64,000 bases of DNA from Siphonodentalium dalli. Lineage: Eukaryota; Mollusca; Scaphopoda; Gadilida; Siphonodentaliidae. The position numbers were made by a program, and so were the translations under genes. The notes under the pieces are model-generated. The model was given only the letters and a program-made list of their open reading frames with translations. It had not been told where the DNA came from and did not search any database. Positions 32,600 through 43,165 of the stretch are shown one piece after another; the first letter of the stretch is position 1; every line of letters starts with the position of its first letter. The stretch covers positions 95,799,343-95,863,342 of the forward strand of contig CP136065.1 of NCBI GenBank assembly GCA_032622095.1, in the 5' to 3' direction.

Positions 32600-33823
32600 C
32601 TAGCTGATGGACCCGGCGTTGCGCGGGTTATTCAATTCCAAATCCAGTGATATTTGGGCATTTGACCTTGAAATTGGGCATTTAACCTCCAAGTGACCCC
32701 GAATTGAAGGTCAAGATCATACCAGACGCAAACGTCACCTATCCGAAGTTGCTCCCAAGATCGAAGTATACGTAGGTACCGAGTTTGAGGAAGAGTTGGC
32801 AATTTGACCGTTGACCTCCAAGTGCGCCCGATGACCCTAATTTCAAGGTCAATGTCACACCCGATCCAAAAGTAACATACCCGAAGTTCGTCCCATGGTT
32901 GAAGTATGCCTAGGTACCGAGTTTGATCAAGATCCGTCGATATTTGGCAATTTGACATTTGACCTCCAATTGACCCGATGACCCCGATTTCAAGTTCACG
33001 CCGGATCGAAACGCCACCTACCCCAAGTTGGTCCCAGGGTCGAAGTATGCCTAGGTACCGAGTTTGATCAAGATCCGTTGATATTTGGCAATTTGACATT
33101 TGACCTCCAATTGACCCGATGACCCCGATTTCAAGTTCACGCCGGATCGAAAAGCCACCTACCACAAGTTGGTCCCAGGGTCGAAGTATGCCTAGGTACC
33201 GAGTTTGATCAAGATCCGTTGATATTTGGCAATTTGACATTTGACCTCCAATTGACCCGATGACCCCGATTTCAAGTTCACGCCGGATCGAAAAGCCACC
33301 TACCCCAAGTTGGTCCCAGGGTCAAAGTATGCCTAGGTACCGAGTTTGATCAAGATCCGTCACGCCGGATCGAAACACCACCTGGTCCCACCTGCCCCAT
33401 GTTACTTCCAAGGTCGAAGTACCCATGTGTACTCGATTTGGTGCAGATCCGCCGAGATTTGATGATTTGACCTTGATTTGAACTTCAATTGACCCCATTT
33501 CAAGGTCAAGGTCACGTCGGACAAACACGCCATATCTCCTATCATACCCGCAGGGTCGAAGTAGCCTTCGACACCAAATATGGGAGTGATCGGTACTCGA
33601 TTTGGTGCAGATCCGCCGAGATTTGACAATTTGATCTTGATTTGACCCTGATTTTAAGGTCAAGGTCACGTCCGGCGGACATGCCATATGCCCTATGTTA
33701 CCCGTAGGGTCCAACTACATACGTGTACCAAGTTTGGGGACGATCGGTCCAGAGACGGCGGACGCAACCCTCCATAAACCCACAGACAGACAGACAAACA
33801 GATTTTCACATTTACATAGTAGA
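32600..33823 (-). mobile_element. Helitron-like element P2, joined head to tail with P1
   Basis: Minus orientation: A|TCTACTATGTAAATG at 33,823; 3' end ACCCGCGCAACGCCGGGT, CCATCAG, CTAG (32,603-32,600). It is followed without any spacer by the TC of P1. The body is rich in TTTGACC, AAGGTCAA and GATCCG phrases and includes a 141-bp minisatellite. (CAGA)n lies near the 5' end. Confidence 0.6.
32930..33360 (-). repeat. 141-bp minisatellite in Helitron-like element P2
   Basis: Three nearly identical units (GATCCGTTGATATTTGGCAA at about 32,932, 33,071 and 33,213; truncated fourth at 33,355). Because 141 is a multiple of three, a 202-codon open frame (32,632-33,240, minus) runs through as 47-residue repeats. 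No known domain; more likely a by-product. Confidence 0.7.
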
Positions 33824-34387
33824 TAATCCGTATTAATTTCAAAGTGAGCCAGAATTAAAGGGAAGAAACAAACGCTCTTTATATCGTGCAATAATCAGCA
33901 ATATGACAAACCATGCAATGAATAGAATAGGAAACTAACTATAACCTGCTTAAAAATATATAGATTTTCGTAGCCCGCAGTTAAGGTGTTAATCTTGTGC
34001 AATATTACGTCTATTTTATAATAGCGCCGGTATCGTTTCATCTTGATTCACTCACTGACGTCACATAATACTACGGTGTGTCTAAATGTAATTTTTACGT
34101 CGGCGGATCTTTTGATGTAAAACCCGCGAAAGATTACCACGGGAGATCACTATCACGCGCCAAAATCCAGCCTCGTGATTGGTCGATACTATCTGACTGT
34201 TCTGACATGCAATGATTCCTGTGATTTCGTCGAGGAAGCAGCCGACTATAATTAGCGGTCTAGTCGACAAGATCTCACAAGAAATACCAAGTTGTTACTG
34301 TTACAAGTCACGCATAGAAGGACGTCACTTCATTAGCCCTGGTTTAAAGTGGTTAAACAATACAAGGTACGGACATTATATTATAAA
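33824..34387. other. Unassigned sequence
   Basis: Contains the recurring motif AACGCTCTTT at 33,871-33,880; otherwise nothing recognised. Confidence 0.4.
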
Positions 34388-35107
34388 CTAGAAGGTGACC
34401 CGACTTCGTCCGGGCTATTCAAAAACCAAATTTCAAGTCGATTGCTCCACCCGTTTCCTAGATCTGGTCTGCGCATGCGCGAAGCTGGTGTCGCACGTGC
34501 TCGGCGACCCGATAAAATTCGTATCCGGGGCAAGATACATTCACATACCAAATTTCAAGTCGATAGCTACACCCGTTTCCGAGATATATAGCCCAATGTC
34601 ATTTGCGGATACCTCGGCCGGTGATGAGTTAACGCGACACAGTCAAATGCATCGGCAGGGTGAGAGTTAACGTAATCTAACTTTATGACCTCTGACGACG
34701 TCATAGAAGTTACGCAGTGATTTTATCCTGATAAAAGATCCCCGTACCACTTGTACCTAATAATTGAGGCAGATAACTAAAACGGATACATACATATTAT
34801 ATATCGTTGGAAAGATGAAGCCACACAGATTCTAACCGTGCAAATTATATGACTGGCAATTTATTATTCGCGCTATATCGAATCGATTTGTGAGCACCGA
34901 ACTGAAATATATTAGCGCAAAAACGGCGTAAAAATAGATTTGACCTCCGCACGTGAAAAGTTGACCTCGCACGGACAAATAAATATGCCTATGTTCGTCT
35001 CCGGCCGAAAACACATCCAAATACCAAATTTCATCGAAATTGGCTTAGTCGTTTTGGAGTCCATCGATTTCAAACACACACACAGATCTTTCAAAATATA
35101 TAATAGA
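34388..35107 (-). mobile_element. Helitron-like element T1 of a tandem trimer
   Basis: Minus orientation: 5'-TCTATTATATATTTTGAAAG at 35,107; 3' end GCCCGGACGAAGTCGGGTCA, CCTT, CTAG (34,391-34,388), followed by T. 720 bp. Nearly identical to T2 over the whole length. Shared body blocks with P1 (CAAATTTCAAGTCGATAGCT) and with 30,277-30,882 (TTTCATCGAAATTGGCTTAG, CCGGCCGAAAACA). Confidence 0.65.
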
Positions 35108-35853
35108 CTAGAAGGTGACCCGACTTCGTCCGGGCTATTCAAAAACCAAATTTCAAGTCGATTGCTCCACCCGTTTCCTAGATCTGGTCTGCGCATGCGC
35201 GAAGCTGGTGTCGCACGTGCTCGGCGACCCGATAAAATTCGTATCCGGGGCAAGATACATTCACATACCAAATTTCAAGTCGATAGCTACACCCGTTTCC
35301 GAGATATATAGCCCAATGTCATTTGCGGATACCTCGGCCGGTGATGAGTTAACGCGACACAGTCAAATGCATCGGCAGGGTGAGAGTTAACGTAATCTAA
35401 CTTTATGATCTCTGACGACGTCATAGAAATTACGCATTGATTTTATCCCGATAAAAGCATCGTACCACTTATACCTAATAATTGAGGCAGATAACTAAAA
35501 CGGATACATACATATTATATATCGTTGGAAAGATGAAGCCACACAGATTCTAACCGTGCAAATTATATGACTGGCAATTTATTATTCGCGCTATATCGAA
35601 TCGATTTGTGAGCACCGAACTGAAATATATTAGCGCAAAAACGGCGTAAAAACAGATTTGACCTCCGCACGTGAAAAGTTGACCTCGCACGGACAAATAA
35701 ATATGCCTATGTTCGTCTCCGGCCGAAAACACATCCAAATACCAAATTTCATTGAAATTGGCTTAGTCGTTTTGGAGTCCATCGATTTCAAACACACACA
35801 CACACAAACAAACACACACACACACACACAGATCTTTCAAAATATATAATAGA
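35108..35853 (-). mobile_element. Helitron-like element T2, head to tail with T1
   Basis: Same sequence as T1 with few changes and a longer CA-type tract near the 5' end (746 bp). Its CTAG (35,111-35,108) is joined directly to the TC of T1, and its own TC (35,853) is joined directly to the CTAG of T3. Confidence 0.65.
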
Positions 35854-36300
35854 CTAGCAGGTTAGCCCGCCACTGGCGTGCTTGGTCAGAAACATGACAT
35901 TTTAAAAATTATTAATGATTGATTCGTCAATTGAACTGAATGGTCAGAATACAGAACTGAAAACGTGAGGAGACACGATGAGCCCGACGTTGTCCGGGCT
36001 ATTAAAAAATCAATTTTCAAGTCGATAGCTCCACCCGTTTCCGAGATCTGGTCTGCGCATGCGCGAAGCTGGCGTCGCACGGCCTCGGCGACCCGATAAA
36101 ATTCGTATCCGGGGCAAGATACATTCACATACCAAAGTTTAAGTCGATAGCTCCACCCGTTTCCGAGATCTCGTCTGCGTATGCGCTGCACGGGCGTCAC
36201 ACGGGCTTGCCAATACAAAAACCACGACCACCTGGTCAAACTACACACACGTACGAAGTTTCGTCCCGATCGGTCGAGGTGTTGGTATCTGATGTAAAAG
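35854..36300 (-). mobile_element. Helitron-like element T3, partial
   Basis: CTAG at 35,857-35,854 directly abuts T2. 3' sequence GCGGGCTAACCTG. Inside, at about 35,977, a second terminal-like motif (AGCCCGGACAACGTCGGGCT on the minus strand) is followed by P1-type units. The 5' end was not found. Confidence 0.45.
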
Positions 36301-36924
36301 ACGAACGGGAGTTCTGAGACTAACTACCCCCACCCCTCAAGCCCTGTCCTAAGTGTCATACTTACTATAACAATGATGCTGAACACTTTGAGGCAATTAT
36401 ATTGCAGAAATGTTGTAAGACAAAAGTATTTCTCACATTGCCGTAAAGAGAAAATTAGTAGCTTGAACTAATTATTTTCTCGCCAACAATGTAGTTGTTG
36501 TTGTTGGCATTAGCGGCTTGGGAGTGACCCCCACCTTTATGAGATGATCAAAAGACAAGATAGCAAATTTCAAGTCGATAGCTCCACCCGTTTCCGAGAC
36601 AACGCATTCTTTGTTTTTCAATGAGTTAATTCATGTCCCCGTCTTAAACTTCAGAGCGGACAGTCAATTAATCCCGTCGTGAAATCCCTCTGCATATTAT
36701 TTCGAGCTCTTAGATCATTTCTGCCTTTTTAGTCGAGATAATTGCATTTCGTTCTCATCCGTATTTCGGACGCATGTGGTCAGTCGTTTAGCCACGATCA
36801 TTGGAATCCACTTCCGTATTTCTGACGCATGTGGTGTGTCGTTTAGAAACGACCATATCAATAAAGAGCGTTAGTTACTAAAACCTCCGTATAAGGTATA
36901 GATAAAGAGTGTTATTGCCTTAAC
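36301..36924. other. Unassigned, with Helitron fragment and a short duplication
   Basis: 36,545-36,600 repeats the P1 phrase AAATTTCAAGTCGATAGCTC. A ~65-bp duplication (CCGTATTTCGGACGCATGTG and CCGTATTTCTGACGCATGTG, each followed by GTCGTTTAG) lies at about 36,761-36,855. AAAGAGCGTT at 36,863 and AAAGAGTGTT at 36,904. Confidence 0.5.
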
Positions 36925-37110
36925 CCCCGCCGTGCCTTTGCGGTGATTTGGGAGTGGATAAAGGGTGCTCAGGGCTTCTCGAAAACCCGACTACGACGAT
37001 ACCCGTGTGTTTTTACATTTAGATGGGAAGTTTGAACTCAATCGGTACACGCGTTTTGGATTCTATGAAGTACACACACACGGAAGTCTCAAATTATATA
37101 GTATAGAAGA
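36925..37110 (-). mobile_element. Helitron-like 5' end fragment
   Basis: Minus strand reads A|TCTTCTATACTATATAATTT, GAGACTTCCGTGTGTGTG, then a TTGAACTCAATCGGTAC-type block. No CTAG end was identified on the other side. Confidence 0.4.
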
Positions 37111-38879
37111 TAACAGTTAGGTCTACATGTATTTAAATTAAATCTGACTTTTTGGCCGAAATACCACAAAAAAATCACAATGAATATCAATTTTGTATCA
37201 ATTTGATCACAAAACGAGCATAAAAAACAACAAATAATTAATACCATTAAAATACCATTGGTTCTCCCTCATGTATGTACTAGTAGGTTATTTGTGGCCA
37301 AATTGTGGGAAATGCCCATTTTTCTCGAAAAAATGCCCCTTTTTTGGAGGCTGTCTGCCCTCAGTCGGATGCTTCCAATATACACAATAAATAGTCAATT
37401 TTAATTTGAAAAATTGCCACTCTGGCAGTTCTGGAAGTATTTATGGGCCTTGAAATTAATAGAATAAATGGTTTATGTTGATCAACCTAACATGTATGAT
37501 TAAATTCTAATGATTATGCATGTATGATGACTATATTCTAATATGAAAATGAATTTACATGATGTGTCTATTTAAAGCCCCATAACTACTTTGTGAGTGT
37601 CAAATTTTCCAATTATACTTTGCTATGGATTGTGTATTGTTTTACATGAGAACACCCTGAACACGCATACAGACATGACCATTCTTTGGTCTAAACATGA
37701 TAAAAACACGAAATAATACAAGTTTACTATAATAAAGTTAGTGTCGAATCTTTGGCTGCATGATGCTATTTATAAACATTATTTTACGTTGTTCTGCAAA
37801 ATAAGTATGTCCGCAAAATAAGTCAACATTTTAGTGATGAATGCACTGACTGTGTAAACAGATCATGAACTCGGATCCGGAATTTAATAAGTCAGAAAAC
37901 AAATAAAAATATTTGGGACTTCTGTGTGGAAAGAATGTGAAAGAATTTAGCTCTGAATTAATAGTGCACAACAATGTGTAGCACGTTAAATATCCCTACT
38001 ATGACGAAGAAGTCATGGGTTCGGCAAAAAACTTAGAAACATTAGTTGATAAATTCCTGCAGTAGTTGGTCGCTTAGTCGGCAACTAGATACAGATATCT
38101 GAACAAATTTAACCCAAACATTTCCAATCTGAAAACGCTCTTTATATAAACTAAGTTCTAAGCGCCATATCATATATATGATGTATACACTTATTGACTT
38201 ATTTTGCAATGTACATATTTTACAAAACACCGGAATTTAACATAATTCTATTTGAGCTGGTGGGTTATTTTGGTTTAGGCCCCTCAAAAAGGATTACTAG
38301 TTTATCATAGGTTTTTTTTTTCAGGGGAGGGGCGGGAGGGACATTTGTTTTTTGTTTTGTGATTGATAAGGTAAAAAAGCGTAAGATATAACTACTTTCA
38401 CAAAACTCATGTTTTATTCCAATCTATTTCGGCAAAATCTAGTTATCTTCTTTTCAACAGGAGTCCTTTCCCTCTGCAAGCTGTGCATATTGGGTAAGAT
38501 CTTTCATCCAATGATTCCAGGTCATGTTCTGTTCCACAATGTATACATATTCTATCATTAGCCACACTATACCAATTCAGCAATTCCATTTTCGTTAAAT
38601 GTCCGCGATTTCCGCGATTTCCGAGCAGAATTTCAACTTTATAAGTCTATAAACTCAATATCTTGGTGGAATGATACTGTCATAGGTATAAAATATGTAT
38701 TCTCAACTGTTCTCAACAGAAAAAACATCATTTGTTTATTGTAAGCTTTCATGTATGTCCTTGTTTATTGGTATTCTGGAGAAATAAAAAACAAAAATTA
38801 ATAGGCACGGGAGGAGTTTAAAGATAGACAACCTGTTCGTGGATGGGGGTGAACAAAAATAAAAAATATTTGTGGAAAG
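37111..38879. other. Unassigned AT-rich sequence
   Basis: About 1.8 kb with no repeat structure I can name. AACGCTCTTT at 38,134-38,143. A 62-codon minus-strand frame at 38,042-38,230 is not convincing. Confidence 0.45.
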
Positions 38880-39147
38880 CCAGATTATTATTTAGACGGA
38901 TGTAGGGTGCTAAATTATTAGATTTGAGTCGAGAAACCCACATGGGATAGGCTTCCATCGCGAAAAAAAAAATCTAAATTGTTTAGAAATTTACTCAAAA
39001 ATAATTTATTGCTGCCAGCAATAAATTATTTGTGCAAATTTTTTATATAACTTTTGTTTTTTTTCTCGATGGAAGCATATCCCATGTGGGTTTCTCGACT
39101 CAAATCTAATAATTTAGCACCCTGCATCCGTCTAGATAATAATCTGG
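38880..39147. mobile_element. Foldback MITE with 81-bp arms
   Basis: Left arm from 38,880 (CCAGATTATTATTTAGACGG ... GGCTTCCATCG) and right arm ending 39,147 are reverse complements with about 3 differences in 81 bp. The centre holds a second palindrome (AATAATTTATTGCTG/CAGCAATAAATTATT, about 39,000-39,031) flanked by A- and T-runs. 268 bp, non-coding; no unambiguous target duplication. Confidence 0.75.
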
Positions 39148-39617
39148 GTATATCACATGAACCCCCCCCCCCGAAATATTATTAAAAAATCCATGTCATA
39201 TTTATCGATATGCGCAACTAGTGTATTATTCGATCAACGGCGAATTACATTACATTCATGCGCAGGTTTACTCATATTGCATTCAAATCAATTATGTCGG
39301 CAATCATCTAATCGTGACGCGATAATTTATCGATCGATACTAATTATCTACGACAAAGTAAACAACGATAATAGTGGGCGCACTCGAGGAAAATATGCGC
39401 TGTCAACTGTTTAACGTTCACGCCCAATTTTGTCGTTTTCCCGTTAGCGCGGAAAGGGACTACGTTTTTGGTTAGGCGATCAACGGCGGAAGGTTTCAAT
39501 GCGTGATGCGTCAGTCAGACCGATAAATTGTGTTCATTTAGCGTTTTCTTAAGAATAATTTAAATTGTTTAAAGTTCTAAAAGTTGATAAAACACATGAT
39601 TTATTCATGTGATATAC
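39148..39617. other. Unassigned sequence
   Basis: C11 at 39,162-39,172; an 85-codon plus frame (39,157-39,414) without known domain. Nothing else recognised. Confidence 0.4.
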
Positions 39618-39768
39618 AGGATCTTCGACTCGTTGTGTTTGTATATCATATTTTATGAAATTCGTTTGATTAATTTGATTCACAACTCGTCTGCGACTCG
39701 TTGTGAATCAAATTAATCAAACTCATTTAATAAAATATGATATACAAACACAACTCGTGGGAGATCCT
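39618..39768. repeat. Large near-perfect hairpin (2 x ~74 bp)
   Basis: AGGATCTTCGACTCGTTGTG ... TTGATTCACAACTCGTC is followed after three bases by its inverse, ending GGGAGATCCT at 39,768. Arms share TTTGTATATCATATTTTAT and TTTGATTAATTTGATTCACA. ACTCGTTGTG also recurs as a phrase. Likely a small foldback element. Confidence 0.7.
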
Positions 39769-39786
39769 CTACTCGTATATATGGTA

Positions 39787-39920
39787 GCCAGCTAGGCGCG
39801 GACCGCCTCTCAGTAGGTGCACCGCGCCTCGAGCGAAGGCGCGCGGCGCCTATCGCTGATTATCATCGCGCCGATCCGCGGAGCGGTCTTCGGACCTTCG
39901 TTCGTCGTCCGCTGCTTCTA
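39787..39920. other. GC-rich island
   Basis: Strikingly GC-rich against AT-rich surroundings, with CGCGCGGCGCC, CCGATCCGCGGAGCGG and several CG-rich self-complementary words. I see no tRNA fold or coding frame. Could be the core of a mobile element next to the hairpin, or a CpG-rich regulatory patch. Confidence 0.45.
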
Positions 39921-39977
39921 CTAATTACGTCCGCGCGTTCGGTTTGATTGAATTATCGAAACTAAATGTAGCTTTAA

Positions 39978-40275
39978 CCCTTTCAGTGCCAAGTCCGATG
40001 TTTGCATCAACCCATATTTCCTTGATCATTTTTCAAATTTATTGATTATAATAATGTGATACATTGATGGAATGAGCTCTTAGTTGTATACGTATACGTT
40101 TACATCGAGGTAGGTCGCTACTTTCACCCTTTCAGTGCCAAGTCCGATGTTTGTATCAACCCATATTTCCTTGATCATTTTTCAAATTTATTGATTATAA
40201 TAATGTGATACATTGATGGAATGAGCTCTTAGTTGTATACATATACGTTTACATCGAGGTAGGTCGCAACTTTCT
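39978..40275 (+). repeat. 149-bp tandem duplication
   Basis: CCCTTTCAGTGCCAAGTCCG begins copies at 39,978 and 40,127. The copies differ at only a few bases, indicating recent duplication. A short echo (TTACATCAGAGGATAC / TTACACCAGAGGATGC) follows at 40,275-40,310. Confidence 0.85.
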
Positions 40276-40310
40276 TACATCAGAGGATACGTTCTTACAC
40301 CAGAGGATGC

Positions 40311-41157
40311 AACAAGGCAAATACGTACTTAGCGTGATTAGTTATATACCAGCTATAAAATACGATATGTATATGCACATGCATGGTACACTTGAAGAGA
40401 CACGGAAGTGACTGGAATTGGAATTCATTAGAATTTTTAAATTCTTCCGACTTGATCATCACTCTACGTGCACATGTCTGATATGGCTATAATCCAATTC
40501 AAGGCAATCAGGGTTTACTAATGTAACTCTGCGCTTGATTTTCTATGTCAAGAAATATACCTAAATCGAGAGCGTTTCGCCACACGGATAAAGACCATAA
40601 AGAGCGTTGTGTGATATTTTTTTCGAAATAACCAACATTGGTTTCAGTCCGATATAACAATGCATAAGGCAATCAGGCTTCTCTTATCAGTTGCAGTATA
40701 TCTTATTATCTCTGTTACTAGTAGTGTTAGCACAACAAAAAGAGTTATCAATAAAGAGTGTTTTGTCATATATAAAATTGATATGTATTAACCATCAACC
40801 TTCAGTGCGGTGTAACATAGTGCATGATTTTGGTCTCTTTCTTGTATCTGAATAATTGCCTTTGATGCGATGCGATGTGTGATTTAAAATGAGATATTGG
40901 CATAGTGTGCCATCGCCTTTGTACTATCTTATCATGGGAAATAAAATATGCTGCCAATATTAAATAAATCCTTCATAGTCATGTCAAGTCTGTATAATAA
41001 ACTATAAGTATGTACTTTCTGTGTCCAATTACTCAACAAATATCATGAAACAGGTATGCAGTGACTGCGCGGCTAGTAACTGTGTTCCACTGGTCCTATC
41101 CGTCTATTCTGCTATGACGTTAGTAGGTCTTGTGAAATTGTTATGCTGTTGGTAGGA
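40311..41157. other. Unassigned sequence
   Basis: AAAGAGCGTT near 40,599 and AAAGAGTGTT near 40,753 occur without the rest of the D repeat. Otherwise nothing recognised. Confidence 0.4.
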
Positions 41158-41532
41158 CAAACTGACGTCGTTACGAAAAGTACTGTTTTTGTTCTTTTAA
41201 GTGTCATTTTCGCGGTGTTTGGCTAAGCCGAGGGTTTTTATAAATAACAGTGTATGTATGAAACATTCAATAACGTATATATATATATTTTTTTTTATTT
41301 ATTTTAAACTAGTAATGGCTGCGCTGGTATTTGCTAAATAACATTAATAGCTAAATTGTTGATAGTCGATTTGCAACAGCTAATACAAACAGTATTAACT
41401 TATTTGTATTGTGCTTCTGAATGTTTCATACACATTATACCGTTTCTTGCATATGTTCAGATTATCCGAACACCGCAATAATGACAACTTTAAAACTGAT
41501 TAACGGTATCTTTTCGTAACAGCATCAGTTTG
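41158..41532. mobile_element. Diverged inverted-repeat (MITE-like) element
   Basis: CAAACTGACGTCGTTACGAA at 41,158 pairs with TTCGTAACAGCATCAGTTTG ending 41,532. Further inward pairs are GTCATTTTCGCGGTGTTTGG with CCGAACACCGCAATAATGAC, and TATGAAACATTC with GAATGTTTCATAC. About 375 bp, non-coding, older than the MITE at 38,880 judging by arm divergence. Confidence 0.55.
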
Positions 41533-41692
41533 CCGTAACCTCGCATAGCAGTTAATCATTATCCATCAGCACCATATCACATTAGCAGGACAACTTGACT
41601 AGGGTGTGTTCCTAAATTTCCACCGCGGATCGATTCGGTCATGCGTTGATGGTTCTTCGTCGTTAATGACTAATAATTACGCACGCCAGTTC

Positions 41693-42584
41693 CACCCCAT
41701 GCATCCGGACATGCTCGTAGCGGAAGACATGCCCGTAGCGGAATAACCACATGGCCCGCGATTTGCACACCATTCACGGTTAAACACATTTTGCACCGAA
41801 ACCAACACATACCAGTGGTTGACGGTGGTGGTACTATTTGTGGCTATAATTTACCCAACTGTACATCAAACTTCTTTAAACATGGACGCAGTTTAATCCT
41901 ATTTTATAGCGAAGTTAGGCCAAACATTGTGGCAAACTTTTCATTTCTTACATAAAATTACGATTTCTGTGGTAACAGCCCAGACAACATAGTCTTTGCA
42001 TACATTGCTATTTCCGCGGATATTCCCTTAATATAATAGACAACATTTTCAGTCATGTTTCTACATTTTTCATAGTAAAAAAATTACCATATATGCAGGT
42101 CATAGCAAGAAAATATGGCATGTCTATAGCAGTGTTTTTACGTTTGCTATAGACATGCCCCAAAATCAAGTGAGTGCATCCATGGAAACTAATTTTTCGG
42201 GCACTAATATGATTGACATCGCAAACATGTCCAGTTCATTTTGAAGCTAAGATATCATACTTTGAGAGACTGTATGTTATATAATGTGTCAATGCAAGGA
42301 TTCATTAAAATTTGATAAAACTTATATCGAGTAAGTATTTCAGGTCATAATTTTCGTATAAAACCCGATTATCGAACAGTAATATGCAAATTGCGGAAAC
42401 CACAACCGCTCATTTCTGTAGACCGATTATCGCTGTTAAACGTTTAAAAAAAATCAAGGTAAAGTAAACCGTGTTTTTATGAAATAACTTACGACAACTA
42501 AGTACGATGTGCAAATCGCTGGCCATGTGGTTATTCCGCTACGAGCATGTCTTCCGCTACGAGCATATCCGGATGCATGGGGTG
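41693..42584. mobile_element. Non-autonomous DNA transposon with 77-bp TIRs and AGTTC duplication
   Basis: Inverted ends start CACCCCATGCATCCGGAC (41,693) and match over 77 bp with about 3 differences; the right end finishes GGATGCATGGGGTG at 42,584. AGTTC flanks both sides (41,688-41,692 and 42,585-42,589). Each end contains the motif ATGCTCGTAGCGGAA twice in tandem. 892 bp with no coding capacity. A 5-bp duplication occurs in Transib and some other superfamilies; the CAC start is suggestive, but the TIR does not match the Transib CACWATG consensus, so the superfamily is left open. Confidence 0.75.
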
Positions 42585-42589
42585 AGTTC

Positions 42590-43020
42590 GCGTTAATTGA
42601 TTTATCAAGATGGGTCAAACGTGATTAAAGTGACTGTTAACGTGTGTCTCTCAATGCATGTATGTATAATCGAGTTTGGTCACTATGTTCTGACATTTGA
42701 TGATATAACAGGCCGTTAAATACACAGCTGGATTAAACTTTTATACCAGCCATAAATATCAACTGTATTGATACAGTATACACGTGGCAAACACAAGTAT
42801 TCGGATTATAGTCTTATAAATCATTATTACAATAACAAATGTATCAATTTTTTACCTATATCGTTTATTCTGTAAACAATCTTGGTACTAAGAACAAATT
42901 ATCTTGAGCCATATGTAAAAGCCAAATGTAGTGAAATTAGCCGCATTTTTCAAAACACAATGCGAGAAAACATTGCGAAATGCTCAACTTCATACTAATC
43001 ATATTAAAATATAGTAATTA
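42590..43020. other. Unassigned sequence
   Basis: Nothing recognised. Confidence 0.4.
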
Positions 43021-43165
43021 AATCATGTGCCGAAACGTCTTCGACGACGTTCCGAAACATCCAAATGCTTGGTCCGAAATAACAATTGCCGAAACCCCAG
43101 GTGCCGAAACATCCTGAAAACTTGGTGCCGAAACGTCCATGTGCCGAAATGTCCTGCACCCGGAA
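43021..43165. repeat. Phrase-repeat cluster, TGCCGAAACGTCC motif
   Basis: Seven variants of (G/T)(T/G)GCCGAAAC(G/A)TCC within 140 bp, with spacers of 5-15 bp (43,027; 43,050; 43,071; 43,087; 43,104; 43,126; 43,141). Spacers are not of constant length and repeats are not constant, unlike CRISPR. The 85-codon minus frame that overlaps reads as a string of Phe-Arg-His repeats and is not a gene. Confidence 0.6.

Noticed and set aside
43021-43165. CRISPR-like array
   Set aside because: Repeats vary in sequence, spacers are 5-15 bp and irregular, and the context is a eukaryotic transposon-rich region.
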